DNA of 57,929 nucleotides from Jiangella anatolica (lineage in GTDB: Bacteria > Actinomycetota > Actinomycetes > Jiangellales > Jiangellaceae): contig NZ_POTW01000034.1 of the NCBI RefSeq assembly GCF_003236295.1, positions 1-57,929 on the forward strand, in the 5' to 3' direction. Both the position numbers and the translations under genes were made by a program. The notes beneath the pieces were generated by a model, which was not told the origin of the DNA, made no database searches, and saw only the letters and a program-made list of their open reading frames with translations. How positions within the stretch are numbered: position 1 is the stretch's first letter; each line of letters opens with the position of its first letter. Below are positions 32,954 through 40,937 of this stretch, piece after piece.

Positions 32954-33026
32954 GTCCCCATCGTCTAGCGGCCTAGGACTCCGCCCTTTCAAGGCGGCAA
33001 CGCGGGTTCGAATCCCGTTGGGGATG
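32954..33026 (+). tRNA. tRNA-Glu (anticodon TTC)
   Basis: The 73-nt gene folds as a cloverleaf. The acceptor GTCCCCA pairs with TGGGGAT (the first pair a G-T wobble), the anticodon stem is CCGCC/GGCGG with loop CTTTCAA, and the T-arm is CGGG-TTCGAAT-CCCG. The discriminator is G and CCA is not encoded. It is followed 45 bp later by tRNA-Asp. Confidence 0.95.
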
Positions 33027-33071
33027 CGGTACCCGTTCCGACGGTCGCCGGGCACGGAAGTACGAACGCAA

Positions 33072-33146
33072 GGTCCTGTGGAGCAGCTCGGAGTGCTCGC
33101 CGCCCTGTCAAGGCGGAGGTCGCGGGTTCAAGTCCCGTCAGGACCG
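33072..33146 (+). tRNA. tRNA-Asp (anticodon GTC)
   Basis: The 75-nt gene has acceptor GGTCCTG/CAGGACC, D-stem GAGC/GCTC, anticodon stem CCGCC/GGCGG with loop CTGTCAA, and T-arm GCGGG-TTCAAGT-CCCGT. The discriminator G is followed by CCA in the DNA (33147-33149), so the CCA end may be encoded here, unlike in tRNA-Glu. Confidence 0.95.
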
Positions 33147-33159
33147 CCAGCAACACCCA

Positions 33160-33189
33160 CAGCTCAGAGGTCATCCTCTGAGCTGTTTT
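33160..33189 (+). terminator. Rho-independent terminator after the tRNA genes
   Basis: CAGCTCAGAGG-TCAT-CCTCTGAGCTG is a perfect 11-bp stem with a four-base loop, followed by GTTTTC... reading as a short T run (33186-33189). It also abuts the stop of the convergent YhfW-like gene and could end that transcript too. Confidence 0.85.
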
Positions 33190-34424
33190 CATGTCCGGAG
33201 CCCGATTCCGGAGCCCGATCGTGCGCAGCTGGTCGGCCCCTCTGGGAGGCCCAGCCAGCGGGCGACCGAGGCGCCGACGTCCGCCAAGGAGGCGAGGTCC
33301 GGGCCACGGCGCGTCGATGGGGCGCCGCCCGTTCCGGCCAGTACGGGGACGAGTTCGCGGGTGTGGAACGGGTGACCGATGGACGGGTCGTTACCGTGGT
33401 CGCCGGTGACGACCAGCAGGTCGTCCGGGCCGAGCCGGGCGGCGATGCCGGGCAGCGCGCGGTCGACGGTCTCCAGCAGGGAGGCGAACGCGGCCGGGTC
33501 CTGCGAGTGGCCGGCCAGATCGGTCTGCTGGACGTTCGCGACGACCAGCCCGGTCCCCGCGGCGGAGGCGACGTCGGCGAGGACGGCTGCCGTGTCGACA
33601 CCGGGACGCCGGTCGGCCGGGGCGGACGTCACCAGCAGGTCCGCGGCCTTGCCGATCAGCACGACGCGGTGACCGGCGCGGGCCGCCACCTCATGCAGCT
33701 GCGAGGCATGGTCGACCGGCGCGCCGAGGTGCTGCACCCGCAGCCCGCCGTTGCGGTAGAACCCGCTGGCCGGCGTGTCCAGGCCGACCGTCCCGTCCGG
33801 ACCTGGGCGGACGGCGTCGGCCAGCGGCCGGTCCGACCGGCCGCCGACGGCGATGACACGGGCGACCGGCGCCACCGAGCGGACGACCTGCGCGATCGCC
33901 AGGATCGCGGCGAAGTCCAGGTCGTCCAGCCGGGCCGAGACGTTCCAGTTCAGGCCGGGGTCGGCCTCCAGGTTGTCGTGCACGAGCGCGAAGCCGTCGA
34001 CGACCAGCACGGGCAGATCGGCCAGCGTCGAGACGAGGTGCCCGGCGACCCGCAGCGCCGCAGCGACCACGTCGAGACGGTCGGCCAGCCGGCACAACAC
34101 GACGTGCGACATGTCGGCGCCCATGAGCGTCTGGTGGCCGGCGAACGAGTCCGCGCCGGGATAGCCGAGCCCGGCCAGGGCGCCAGAGGCCCGCACCAGC
34201 GGAACGGGCGCGGCCAGAACGTCACCGAGATCCGGCCGGACCGCCGTCAGACCCAGACCAGCCAGGTGCGGCACTGCCAGCGGCCGGCCCCGTGACCGCG
34301 AGGTCCAGGCGGCGACGGAGCCGACGGTGTCAGCCGCGGCGTCCGCGGCCCGCACCAGAGCAGCGTCCGGCATCGCCCCGGCCCCGAAGCCGTCGAGGAC
34401 GAGGACGGTCGCCGACCGGCTCAT
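33189..34424 (-). CDS. yhfW: Phosphopentomutase-like metalloenzyme (YhfW-like)
   Basis: This 411-residue protein of the alkaline-phosphatase/phosphopentomutase superfamily has metal motifs LVLDGFGAGAMPD (residues 8-20), VVTGDHGNDPSIGHPFH and HTRELVPVL. The segment GADSFAGHQTLMG (about 90-102) aligns with the DeoB GKDTxTGHWE motif. There the phosphorylated Thr is Ser93 here. It is the last gene of the yhf-like operon and overlaps the racemase-like gene by ATGA. Phosphate migration or hydrolysis on a sugar-like substrate is the expected chemistry. The true substrate is unknown. Confidence 0.85.
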   Translation of the reverse strand: MSRSATVLVLDGFGAGAMPDAALVRAADAAADTVGSVAAWTSRSRGRPLAVPHLAGLGLTAVRPDLGDVLAAPVPLVRASGALAGLGYPGADSFAGHQTLMGADMSHVVLCRLADRLDVVAAALRVAGHLVSTLADLPVLVVDGFALVHDNLEADPGLNWNVSARLDDLDFAAILAIAQVVRSVAPVARVIAVGGRSDRPLADAVRPGPDGTVGLDTPASGFYRNGGLRVQHLGAPVDHASQLHEVAARAGHRVVLIGKAADLLVTSAPADRRPGVDTAAVLADVASAAGTGLVVANVQQTDLAGHSQDPAAFASLLETVDRALPGIAARLGPDDLLVVTGDHGNDPSIGHPFHTRELVPVLAGTGGAPSTRRGPDLASLADVGASVARWLGLPEGPTSCARSGSGIGLRT

Positions 34425-35590
34425 GCGACCCGGCCGCCCAGCGCGTCGAACACGCCGTCCAGCCGCGGCCGCCCGGACCCGATCCCCGAGACGACGGCGA
34501 CCCGGGAACGCGTCACGAAGATCTGCGTCCGGAACGCCATGACGGCCGTGTCGCCGACCCGCGCGCCGCCACCGTCGCCGAGCCAGTCGAACCGCCGGTA
34601 GTAGTCGATGCTCCCGGCCGGGGTGTCCCGCAGCGTCGCCCGGCGCACCCCGCCGGCCGTGGCCACGACCAGGTCGCGAGCCCGGCCGCGGCTGTAGAAG
34701 CCGCCGCCGAACACGCTCGGCGCCGAGCCGAGCTGTGCGATCTCGGAGACGTACACGAGCGCCGGACGCTCGGTCAGCCCGGCATCGACGGCGTGCTCGG
34801 GCGTCGTGCCGGTGAGTGAATGGCCCGGCTCGCCGACCGTGCCGCCGAGCGCCGCGATCTGCGGGATCGTGCTGACGCTCGTGTGGCTGGGCAGCGACAG
34901 GACGGGATCGAGGCCCGCCGCGCGCAGGGTCGCCGCGGCGGCGAGCACCCGCTCCAGCGTGCCGGTGGGCCGCGGCCGGCCGGCGGCGGTGTCGAAGCTC
35001 AGGCACGGGAACCCGGTCGCGCCGGCGATGCGGACGCCGCCCAGTTCGGCGGCGAACGCCAGCACGCCGGCGACGTCGGAGACCTCGAAACCGCCGTCCT
35101 GGCCGGGGAACGTCGACTCGGCCGCGCCGCGGATCTTCAGCAGCACCGGCTGGACGCGACCGCGCCCGCCGGCCGAAGCGGCCGCCGCGACCGCGGCCAG
35201 GTTCTGCTCGTCCGCCACCGTCACGTATGCGGGCCCCGCGGCGAGCAACCGCGGGAGCCGGCGAGCGGGCACCTGCACCAGATGGCCCAGGTTGCCCAGC
35301 CGGGCGCCGGCCCCCAGCAGCGCGCCGGCCTCGCGGTGGTCGATCGCCGCGGCCAGCGGCAGGTGCTGCGCCACGGTGGCCGTGACGAGGGGATTGCGGC
35401 CGTACTGCTTCGCGACGAACCACAGCTCGACGCCGTGCCGCCCGCCGGCCGCCGCCAGCGCGGCCGCGTTGTGGTCCACCGCGTCGAGGTCGATCACGTA
35501 GGTGTCCGGCTCGACGGCGCCGGAGCGGTGCAGGTCGATCGCGGCCTCGACGAGCGCCGGGTTGCGCCGCTCGGTCATCGCCAGGAACAT
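34421..35590 (-). CDS. yhfX: PLP-dependent alanine-racemase-fold enzyme (YhfX-like)
   Basis: The 389-residue product has the alanine-racemase-like TIM barrel N-terminus with the PLP lysine in WFVAKQYGRNP (Lys61). A YVTVADEQNL strand, LLKIRGAAE and GATGFPCLSF follow. A C-terminal beta domain carries VGDTAVMAFRTQIFVTRS. Members racemise, decarboxylate or cleave amino acids; the YhfX reaction is not established. TGATG and ATGA overlaps couple it to YhfS and YhfW. Confidence 0.87.
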   Translation of the reverse strand: MFLAMTERRNPALVEAAIDLHRSGAVEPDTYVIDLDAVDHNAAALAAAGGRHGVELWFVAKQYGRNPLVTATVAQHLPLAAAIDHREAGALLGAGARLGNLGHLVQVPARRLPRLLAAGPAYVTVADEQNLAAVAAAASAGGRGRVQPVLLKIRGAAESTFPGQDGGFEVSDVAGVLAFAAELGGVRIAGATGFPCLSFDTAAGRPRPTGTLERVLAAAATLRAAGLDPVLSLPSHTSVSTIPQIAALGGTVGEPGHSLTGTTPEHAVDAGLTERPALVYVSEIAQLGSAPSVFGGGFYSRGRARDLVVATAGGVRRATLRDTPAGSIDYYRRFDWLGDGGGARVGDTAVMAFRTQIFVTRSRVAVVSGIGSGRPRLDGVFDALGGRVA

Positions 35591-36699
35591 CAACGATCCC
35601 CTTCGGCCAGCGCCGACCGCAGGATCCGCACGGTCAGCTCGGCACCGGCCCGCATCGGGTTCACCCGGATCGCCCAGTCCGCCAGCTCCGGCTGCGCGGC
35701 CAGCGTCGACGACGACAGCCGGTAGACCAGCGGAGTGATCTCGTGCCGCGAGTTGGAGCCGACGGGGAACGGCGCGGCGCCGTGCCGCGCGGCCCACTCC
35801 GGCACCCGCGCCGCCACCGGCCGGTCCAGCAGCGCGATCACGCAGAGGTCCTGCGCATTCGCCACCCGCAGGTCGACGACACCCGGCACGGCGCCGCCGG
35901 CCAGCAGTTCGGCCAGCTCCGTCACCGCGCGGGCCTGCGCTGCCCAGTTCAGCGGGACCATCACCAGCGCCTGCAACGCCGCCAGCGCCTGGGCGCCCTG
36001 GACCTGGCCGCCGCCGGAGTAGTTCGCCACCCGCGCCCGCCCCACCACGTCCGCGGAACCGACGACCACCCCGACGCCCTCCGGCCCGTGCAGCTTGAAC
36101 AGCGAGAACGCCGAGACGGTGGCGCCGTGCTGCACGCCGATCCGCGGGGTCCGGAACACCGCGTAGTTGTCGTCGACGACGACGCCGTGGCCGGCGGCGA
36201 CCGCCCGCGCGATCACGGCGGCGGGCTGGTGCCGGTCGCCCAGCCGTTGCCGCGAGTGCTGCACGTAGACCCAGCGCGCCGGGTCGCCGGCCAGCGTCGC
36301 GTCGAGGGCGGCGTCGTCGTCGAAGTCGACCCGGGCCACCTCGACGCCGCCATCGCGGAACGTCGTCGCCGTCGTCGCGTAGTCCGGCGCGTCGTGGGCG
36401 ATGACGCGCCGTTCGCCCCGCGCCCACGGGCCGGCCGACAGCGCGGCCCGGATGGCGCCGGTACCCGCGCCCTGGACCAGGCAGGCGTCGTCGGCGCCGA
36501 ACGCCTCGGCCAGGGACGCCTCGGCACGCGCCGTCGTGTCCGGCCGGCCGAGTCCCGGGACGACCCCGACGTCGGCGCGGAACAGCGCGCCGTCGGTGAA
36601 GTGCGCCGCGATCGCGCCGACCAGCCGCTGCTGCATCCCCAGCGCGTCCTCGGCGGTCGCGATCGGCAGCGGCGTCGTCTCGGGCAGCGAGGGGCTCAT
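35590..36699 (-). CDS. yhfS: PLP fold-type I aminotransferase-like enzyme (YhfS-like)
   Basis: This 369-residue protein is an aminotransferase class I/V-like PLP enzyme. It has LVQGAGTGAIRAAL (cofactor phosphate loop, about 74-87), VVDDNYAVFRTP with the pyridine-binding Asp (176/177) and the lysine in SLFKLHGPEG (Lys202). A NSRHEITPLVYRLS segment near the end fits substrate carboxylate binding. It overlaps the phosphotriesterase-like gene by ATGA. In E. coli the same protein is in the yhf operon without a known reaction. Confidence 0.87.
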   Translation of the reverse strand: MSPSLPETTPLPIATAEDALGMQQRLVGAIAAHFTDGALFRADVGVVPGLGRPDTTARAEASLAEAFGADDACLVQGAGTGAIRAALSAGPWARGERRVIAHDAPDYATTATTFRDGGVEVARVDFDDDAALDATLAGDPARWVYVQHSRQRLGDRHQPAAVIARAVAAGHGVVVDDNYAVFRTPRIGVQHGATVSAFSLFKLHGPEGVGVVVGSADVVGRARVANYSGGGQVQGAQALAALQALVMVPLNWAAQARAVTELAELLAGGAVPGVVDLRVANAQDLCVIALLDRPVAARVPEWAARHGAAPFPVGSNSRHEITPLVYRLSSSTLAAQPELADWAIRVNPMRAGAELTVRILRSALAEGDR

Positions 36700-37604
36700 G
36701 GTGTCTCCGTTCCGTCCAGCCAGCGCAGCGGGTTCGCCCGGTAGAGCAGGTCGAGCGTCGGCGGGTCGACGCCGCGGGTGGCGAGCTCGGCGCGGAACGG
36801 GCCGAGCACGTGGCCGAAGCCCGGCCCGCCGCGGCTGGTCAGGTAGGCGTCGCGTGAGATGTCGTTGCTGAGCAGGACGTGCCGCGCGTACCCCGCCGCC
36901 AGCAGCGCGAGCAGCAGCTCGATCCGCTTCTCGTCCGGCTGGTAGGACGCCTTGCCGACGGTGTCGAAGGCGACGTACGCGCCGGCGGCGGCGATGGCCT
37001 GGTGCTGACGCTGGTCGTCGATGAGGTCCTGGTGGCCGATGCAGATCCGGTGCGGCGGCAGCCCAGCCGACGTCAGCAGGTCGAGCTGCTCCAACGCACC
37101 CCGTCCGAGGTGGGCGTGGGTGGCCACGGACAGCCCGGTGGCCAGCGCGGCGCCGGCCGACGCGAGCAGCCCGACCCGCTCCGCAGGACTGGCCGAGCCG
37201 CTGCTGCCGATCTCGCCGATCACGCCGGGACGGACCTCCGAGCCGATGTCGTCCACCAGCAGCTCGGTGGCCCGCACGACGGAGTCGCCGGGCTCGCCGC
37301 CCGGGTGGAACCGCTCGTAGTACCAGCCGGTCGCGACGACGACCTCGACGCCGGCCCGCTCGGCGATCGCGCGGGCCCGGGCCCGGTCGCCGCCCATGCC
37401 GCGGCCGGTCAGGTCGACCACGAGGCCCAGCCCGTGCTCGGTCCGGGCCGCGGCCAGCTCGGCCGCCACCGCGGCGTCGTCGCTCACCCGCGCCTCGGGG
37501 TCGCCGAACCGGGTGAGGTCGACGACCAGGTGCTCGTGCGCGAGGACCGTGCCGGGCACGTCCGCCGGCACGAGCACCCGGCCGCTGGCGGTCCGGATCG
37601 GCAT
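36696..37604 (-). CDS. php: Phosphotriesterase-family hydrolase (Php-like)
   Basis: The 302-residue TIM-barrel hydrolase has a binuclear metal site: HEH (His23, His25), bridging Glu131 in GEIGSSG, His163 in THAHLG, His191 in IGHQDL and Asp248 in LSNDIS. Glu in place of the carbamylated Lys marks the Php branch rather than true phosphotriesterase. The lactonase/esterase type of reaction is inferred. It starts by TGATG overlap with the YhfT gene. Confidence 0.9.
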   Translation of the reverse strand: MPIRTASGRVLVPADVPGTVLAHEHLVVDLTRFGDPEARVSDDAAVAAELAAARTEHGLGLVVDLTGRGMGGDRARARAIAERAGVEVVVATGWYYERFHPGGEPGDSVVRATELLVDDIGSEVRPGVIGEIGSSGSASPAERVGLLASAGAALATGLSVATHAHLGRGALEQLDLLTSAGLPPHRICIGHQDLIDDQRQHQAIAAAGAYVAFDTVGKASYQPDEKRIELLLALLAAGYARHVLLSNDISRDAYLTSRGGPGFGHVLGPFRAELATRGVDPPTLDLLYRANPLRWLDGTETP

Positions 37605-38995
37605 CAGCCCGCCACCGGCTGGACGAGGTCGACGAGGTGCAGCAGGTTGAGCGCGATGCCGCCGACGATGACCGCCGCCGGACCGGCCGCCATCCGCACC
37701 ACCGGCCGTCCCATCGCCTCGTTGATCAGGTACAGCCCGCCGACCAGCGCGATGCCGAGACCGCCGCCCATCGCCAGGCCGGCCATCAGCGAGCCGACCA
37801 GGATCGCCAGCGTGAGCGACTCCGTGATCGCGTGCCTGATGTGGTCGGCCGACTCGCGCACGCTCGGCCAGTGCTGCAGCCACCGCCCGACGGCGCTGAG
37901 CAGCAGCACCTCGACCGACATCACCAGCGCGCCGAGCACGAACGCGACCGCGAGCGCCAGCGGCCAGGCGTCGATGAACAGGTGCGACAGGTAGCCGATC
38001 GGGTACACGAAGGTGAACCCGGCCATCGCGTACGCGCCGGAGGCCAGCGCCGTCGTCGCGATCAGCGGCACGAAGCCGAACGCCCGCAGGAAGTCGACCT
38101 GCGCGGCCTCGCCGTAGGTGCCGTCGGCGACGAGGAAGCTGGTCGCCTCGCCGCCGCCGAAGATGCCGCTGGCCGCCAGCGCCGCGACCAGCCCGCCGAG
38201 CACGCCCAGCGGGATCACGTTGCGGCGCAGCCGGTCCGCGTTCGGCCCGAACAGCTGGTCCGACGCCGCGGCAGCCGCGGCCCGCTGCTCGGCCAGCACG
38301 ACGCGGTCGGTCTCGGAGGCGCCGGCCAGAACCAGTTGCTCGGCCCGCCGGGCGGACCGGTCCTGGGTGAGCGCGAATCCGAGCAGCATGACCACACCCA
38401 CTGCCATCGCCAGCGAGCCGGGGAACAGCGTCTCCCAGACGTTCATCGACAGCAGCACGACGGCGAGCTCGGCGCCGAACGTGATCAGGCCCTTCGCCCG
38501 GCCGAACTGGCGAGTGATCGCCAGCACCGGGAACAGCGTGAACAGCCAGAGGATCGGGGTGGAGATCTGCTGGAGCGCGGTGACGAAGTCGATCGGCAGC
38601 GACGTCGCCGCGTCGTTGGCGGCATTGAGGCCGAAGACGCAGATCGCGCCCCACGCCGCGCCGCCCGCCGCCGCGAGCCACCGCCACGGCGCGACCAGGC
38701 CGATGATCTCCACCGGCAGGAACACCAGCCACGGGTTGAGGACGCCGGTGGACAGCGCCATCGGCGCGCCGAGGCCGAAGATGAACCCGGCCGACAGCCC
38801 GGTGACGATCGTCGCGGTGGCCAGCCGGGTGGACCGGCCCTGGATGTAGTCGAGCAGGAACGGCCGGGCGCCGTCGTTGAAGACGGCGAGGGCGGCGTTC
38901 GCGATCAGCGCCGCGAACGCGCACATCACGATGACCAGCGCGCCTTGCCACGTTTCGAACGAGACCGACGCGGTGTCGGTGGCGGCGAGGATCAT
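37604..38995 (-). CDS. yhfT: YhfT-family multipass membrane protein (putative transporter)
   Basis: The 463-residue protein has about ten to twelve hydrophobic helices (ALVIVMCAFAALIANAALAV first, AITESLTLAILVGSLMAGLAMGG and GPAAVIVGGIALNLLHL late). It matches YhfT of E. coli and lacks ABC or PTS motifs. Uptake of the pathway substrate is the simplest role. ATG at 38995 is chosen because it overlaps the YhfU stop (ATGA); the frame runs on upstream without a better start. Confidence 0.87.
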   Translation of the reverse strand: MILAATDTASVSFETWQGALVIVMCAFAALIANAALAVFNDGARPFLLDYIQGRSTRLATATIVTGLSAGFIFGLGAPMALSTGVLNPWLVFLPVEIIGLVAPWRWLAAAGGAAWGAICVFGLNAANDAATSLPIDFVTALQQISTPILWLFTLFPVLAITRQFGRAKGLITFGAELAVVLLSMNVWETLFPGSLAMAVGVVMLLGFALTQDRSARRAEQLVLAGASETDRVVLAEQRAAAAAASDQLFGPNADRLRRNVIPLGVLGGLVAALAASGIFGGGEATSFLVADGTYGEAAQVDFLRAFGFVPLIATTALASGAYAMAGFTFVYPIGYLSHLFIDAWPLALAVAFVLGALVMSVEVLLLSAVGRWLQHWPSVRESADHIRHAITESLTLAILVGSLMAGLAMGGGLGIALVGGLYLINEAMGRPVVRMAAGPAAVIVGGIALNLLHLVDLVQPVAG

Positions 38996-39360
38996 GCGTC
39001 CGCCCCCCGCCGTCTGCCGTCCAGCTCCGCCCACAGCGCCGGCACGACCTCCTGGACCTGATCCAGGGCGAAGCCGAACGCGACGTTGCCCTCGTCGACC
39101 GCGGCCTTGATCGCGGCGGCGGACGGGATCGTGCGGCCGAACGTGTGGGTCCGGTCCGAGCCGAGCAGGCCGACGAGCACGCCGAGGCTGGCGCCGGCGC
39201 CGGTGTGGCAGGTGCCCATGTAGTAGTCCGCCTGGCCGGCGCGCAGCTGGACGGCGGCGTCCATGTCGGTGCCCACGATGACGGTGTCACCGGGACTGAG
39301 CAGTGGTCGCAACACCTCCGCGACCTCGGTCTTCGCAACTCCACCAGCGATGATCTTCAT
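38992..39360 (-). CDS. yhfU: DUF2620 protein (YhfU-like)
   Basis: This 122-residue protein (MKIIAGGVAKTEVAEVL, then IVGTDMDAAVQLRAGQADYYMGTCHTGAG) is the short YhfU/DUF2620 type. Conserved Gly/Asp/His stretches suggest a small ligand- or metal-binding subunit. It lies between the PRD protein and the membrane protein with four-base overlaps on both sides, suggesting it works with YhfT. Function unproven. Confidence 0.88.
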   Translation of the reverse strand: MKIIAGGVAKTEVAEVLRPLLSPGDTVIVGTDMDAAVQLRAGQADYYMGTCHTGAGASLGVLVGLLGSDRTHTFGRTIPSAAAIKAAVDEGNVAFGFALDQVQEVVPALWAELDGRRRGADA

Positions 39361-39737
39361 CGGTTCTCCTTGGTTGCGGTCAGCGCGAGGGCGCCGAGAT
39401 GGAGGCTGAGGTACTGCTGCTCGACGGCGGACAGCGCGACGCCGAGGGTGGACTCGGCCCGTTCGGACAGCCGGGCCGCCGCGACGACCGCGTCCGGCGC
39501 CTCGTCGACGACCTGCCGATAGACGACGTCGGCCGGCGGCTCGATGTCCGGCTCGCCGCGCAGCAGCCGGCCGAGCGCGGCGACGAGGTGCGAGGTCAGC
39601 GAGCCCGCGGTCTCGTCGGTGACGTCGTGGTCCGGCTCGAGCCGCTCGAGCTCGCTCGTCACGAAGTCGACGACGCCCGGCGGGGTCTGCGCCATCGCGC
39701 GGAACGTGTCCAGGCGCAGGCGAAGTCGGTCGTCCAT
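39357..39737 (-). CDS. yhfY: PRD-domain protein (YhfY-like)
   Basis: The 126-residue product has one PRD-like helical domain, with histidines in LTSHLVAALGRLL (about 46-58) and QQYLSLHLGAL (about 107-117). PRD domains usually receive phosphoryl groups from the PTS and tune regulators. No PTS genes are nearby. It follows YhfZ by 21 bp and overlaps the YhfU start (ATGA). Confidence 0.82.
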   Translation of the reverse strand: MDDRLRLRLDTFRAMAQTPPGVVDFVTSELERLEPDHDVTDETAGSLTSHLVAALGRLLRGEPDIEPPADVVYRQVVDEAPDAVVAAARLSERAESTLGVALSAVEQQYLSLHLGALALTATKENR

Positions 39738-39758
39738 GCGTGACTCCGTCCGTGGGGT

Positions 39759-40673
39759 TCAGTAGGTGGGGATGCGCCGCCCGGCGACGACGTCGTCCGC
39801 CGCCGTCCGTACCAGGTCGTCCACGAGCGCGGCCTTGACCGCCGTCGGCACCGCGTCGGCGTCCCGGCGCGCGACGATGACGGCCGACGTGGTGGCGTCG
39901 TCCGCCAGCCCTTCGACCGGATGGACGGTCACCGGGCTGGAGATGTGGGTGTCGATCTCGTCCAGGTTCCACACGGTCGCGTCGACGAGACCGTCGGCGA
40001 AGTGCCTGTTCAACTGGTTGTACGAGACCTCGATGCGCTGCTGCTGGGGCAGACCGGGGAACACGGCCGCCGTCAGCTCCGCCTGGTCGACCGACGCCGG
40101 GTCGACGGCGACCCGCAGCCCCGCGTCGTCCGGCGCCCTCCCCTCGGCGACGACGAGCCCGTGCGCGCCGACGTAGGAATGCGGGCCGAAGTCGCGCACG
40201 ATGTCCAGCTCGGGATCGGACTGGGCGGCGAACCGCGACATGACGGCGTAGTCGGCCCGCTCCTCCCGCAGCGCGCGCATGCGGTCGGTGGAGCCGCGGA
40301 CGAACATCAGCGTCAGCGGGACGCCGGCCCGCTGGAACGACGCGTGCATGCCCGTCGCGAGGCCCTCGTAGCGGCGTGAGTACGGCAGCGGCATGGCGAC
40401 CGAGATCGACCGGCCGCCCGCGAACTCCCAGATCAACCCGTGGTCGATCGCCGCGACGAAGGTGCCGAGCTTGCCGCGCGGCCGGATCTCGACCGCACCG
40501 GCCTCCTCCAGCAGGCCCAGTGCCGCCTGGACCGTGCCCTTGCCGACCTGGTACCGCTCGCTGAGCTCCTGCACGGTCGCCATGCGGTCGCCCGCGGACG
40601 CCGTGGAGAGCTCAACGGCCAGCAGGTGGGCGACGGCTCCGGCCTTCGACATGAGCATCTGGAGGCGCGACAT
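39759..40673 (-). CDS. yhfZ: YhfZ-like transcriptional regulator (winged helix plus binding-protein-like domain)
   Basis: This 304-residue protein has a GntR-like winged helix (MATVQELSERYQVGKGTVQAALGLLEEAGAVEIRPRGKLGTFV, residues about 31-75). Its C-terminal domain resembles a type 2 periplasmic-binding fold (ISVAMPLPYSRRYEGLATGM onward). Being the first gene of the operon and next to two palindromes, it likely senses the pathway ligand and controls the yhf-like genes. Confidence 0.9.
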   Translation of the reverse strand: MSRLQMLMSKAGAVAHLLAVELSTASAGDRMATVQELSERYQVGKGTVQAALGLLEEAGAVEIRPRGKLGTFVAAIDHGLIWEFAGGRSISVAMPLPYSRRYEGLATGMHASFQRAGVPLTLMFVRGSTDRMRALREERADYAVMSRFAAQSDPELDIVRDFGPHSYVGAHGLVVAEGRAPDDAGLRVAVDPASVDQAELTAAVFPGLPQQQRIEVSYNQLNRHFADGLVDATVWNLDEIDTHISSPVTVHPVEGLADDATTSAVIVARRDADAVPTAVKAALVDDLVRTAADDVVAGRRIPTY

Positions 40674-40684
40674 GCCGGGGATAC

Positions 40685-40723
40685 TATCCAGAATTCCGGA
40701 TATTGGCCAGAACTGATTTCTGG
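40685..40723. promoter_or_regulatory. Two palindromic operator candidates upstream of the yhf-like operon
   Basis: TATCCAGAATTCCGGATA (40685-40702) is palindromic at 16 of 18 positions. CCAGAA-CTGAT-TTCTGG (40707-40723) is perfect. Both contain the CCAGAA half-site, and they sit 11-50 bp before the YhfZ ATG (minus strand). They are the natural site for YhfZ binding. Confidence 0.7.
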
Positions 40724-40937
40724 TGCTGCTGGGTTGCGGTTGCGCGCCGCGTCGGCGGAGGTGGAGGCCCCGAGTCTGCGGGTGCGGACCCCCCGCTCGC
40801 GGCCGCCCGCAAGATCAAACCGCTACGCGAGCGGACCTGCGGGACGACCCACATGCGACGGCCACCTGGCCGGCGCCAGAACCCGGGCCGACGTCGTCGA
40901 CCCGGCGGCAGCACTCGCGAGGAGTCGGCGCTCCCGG

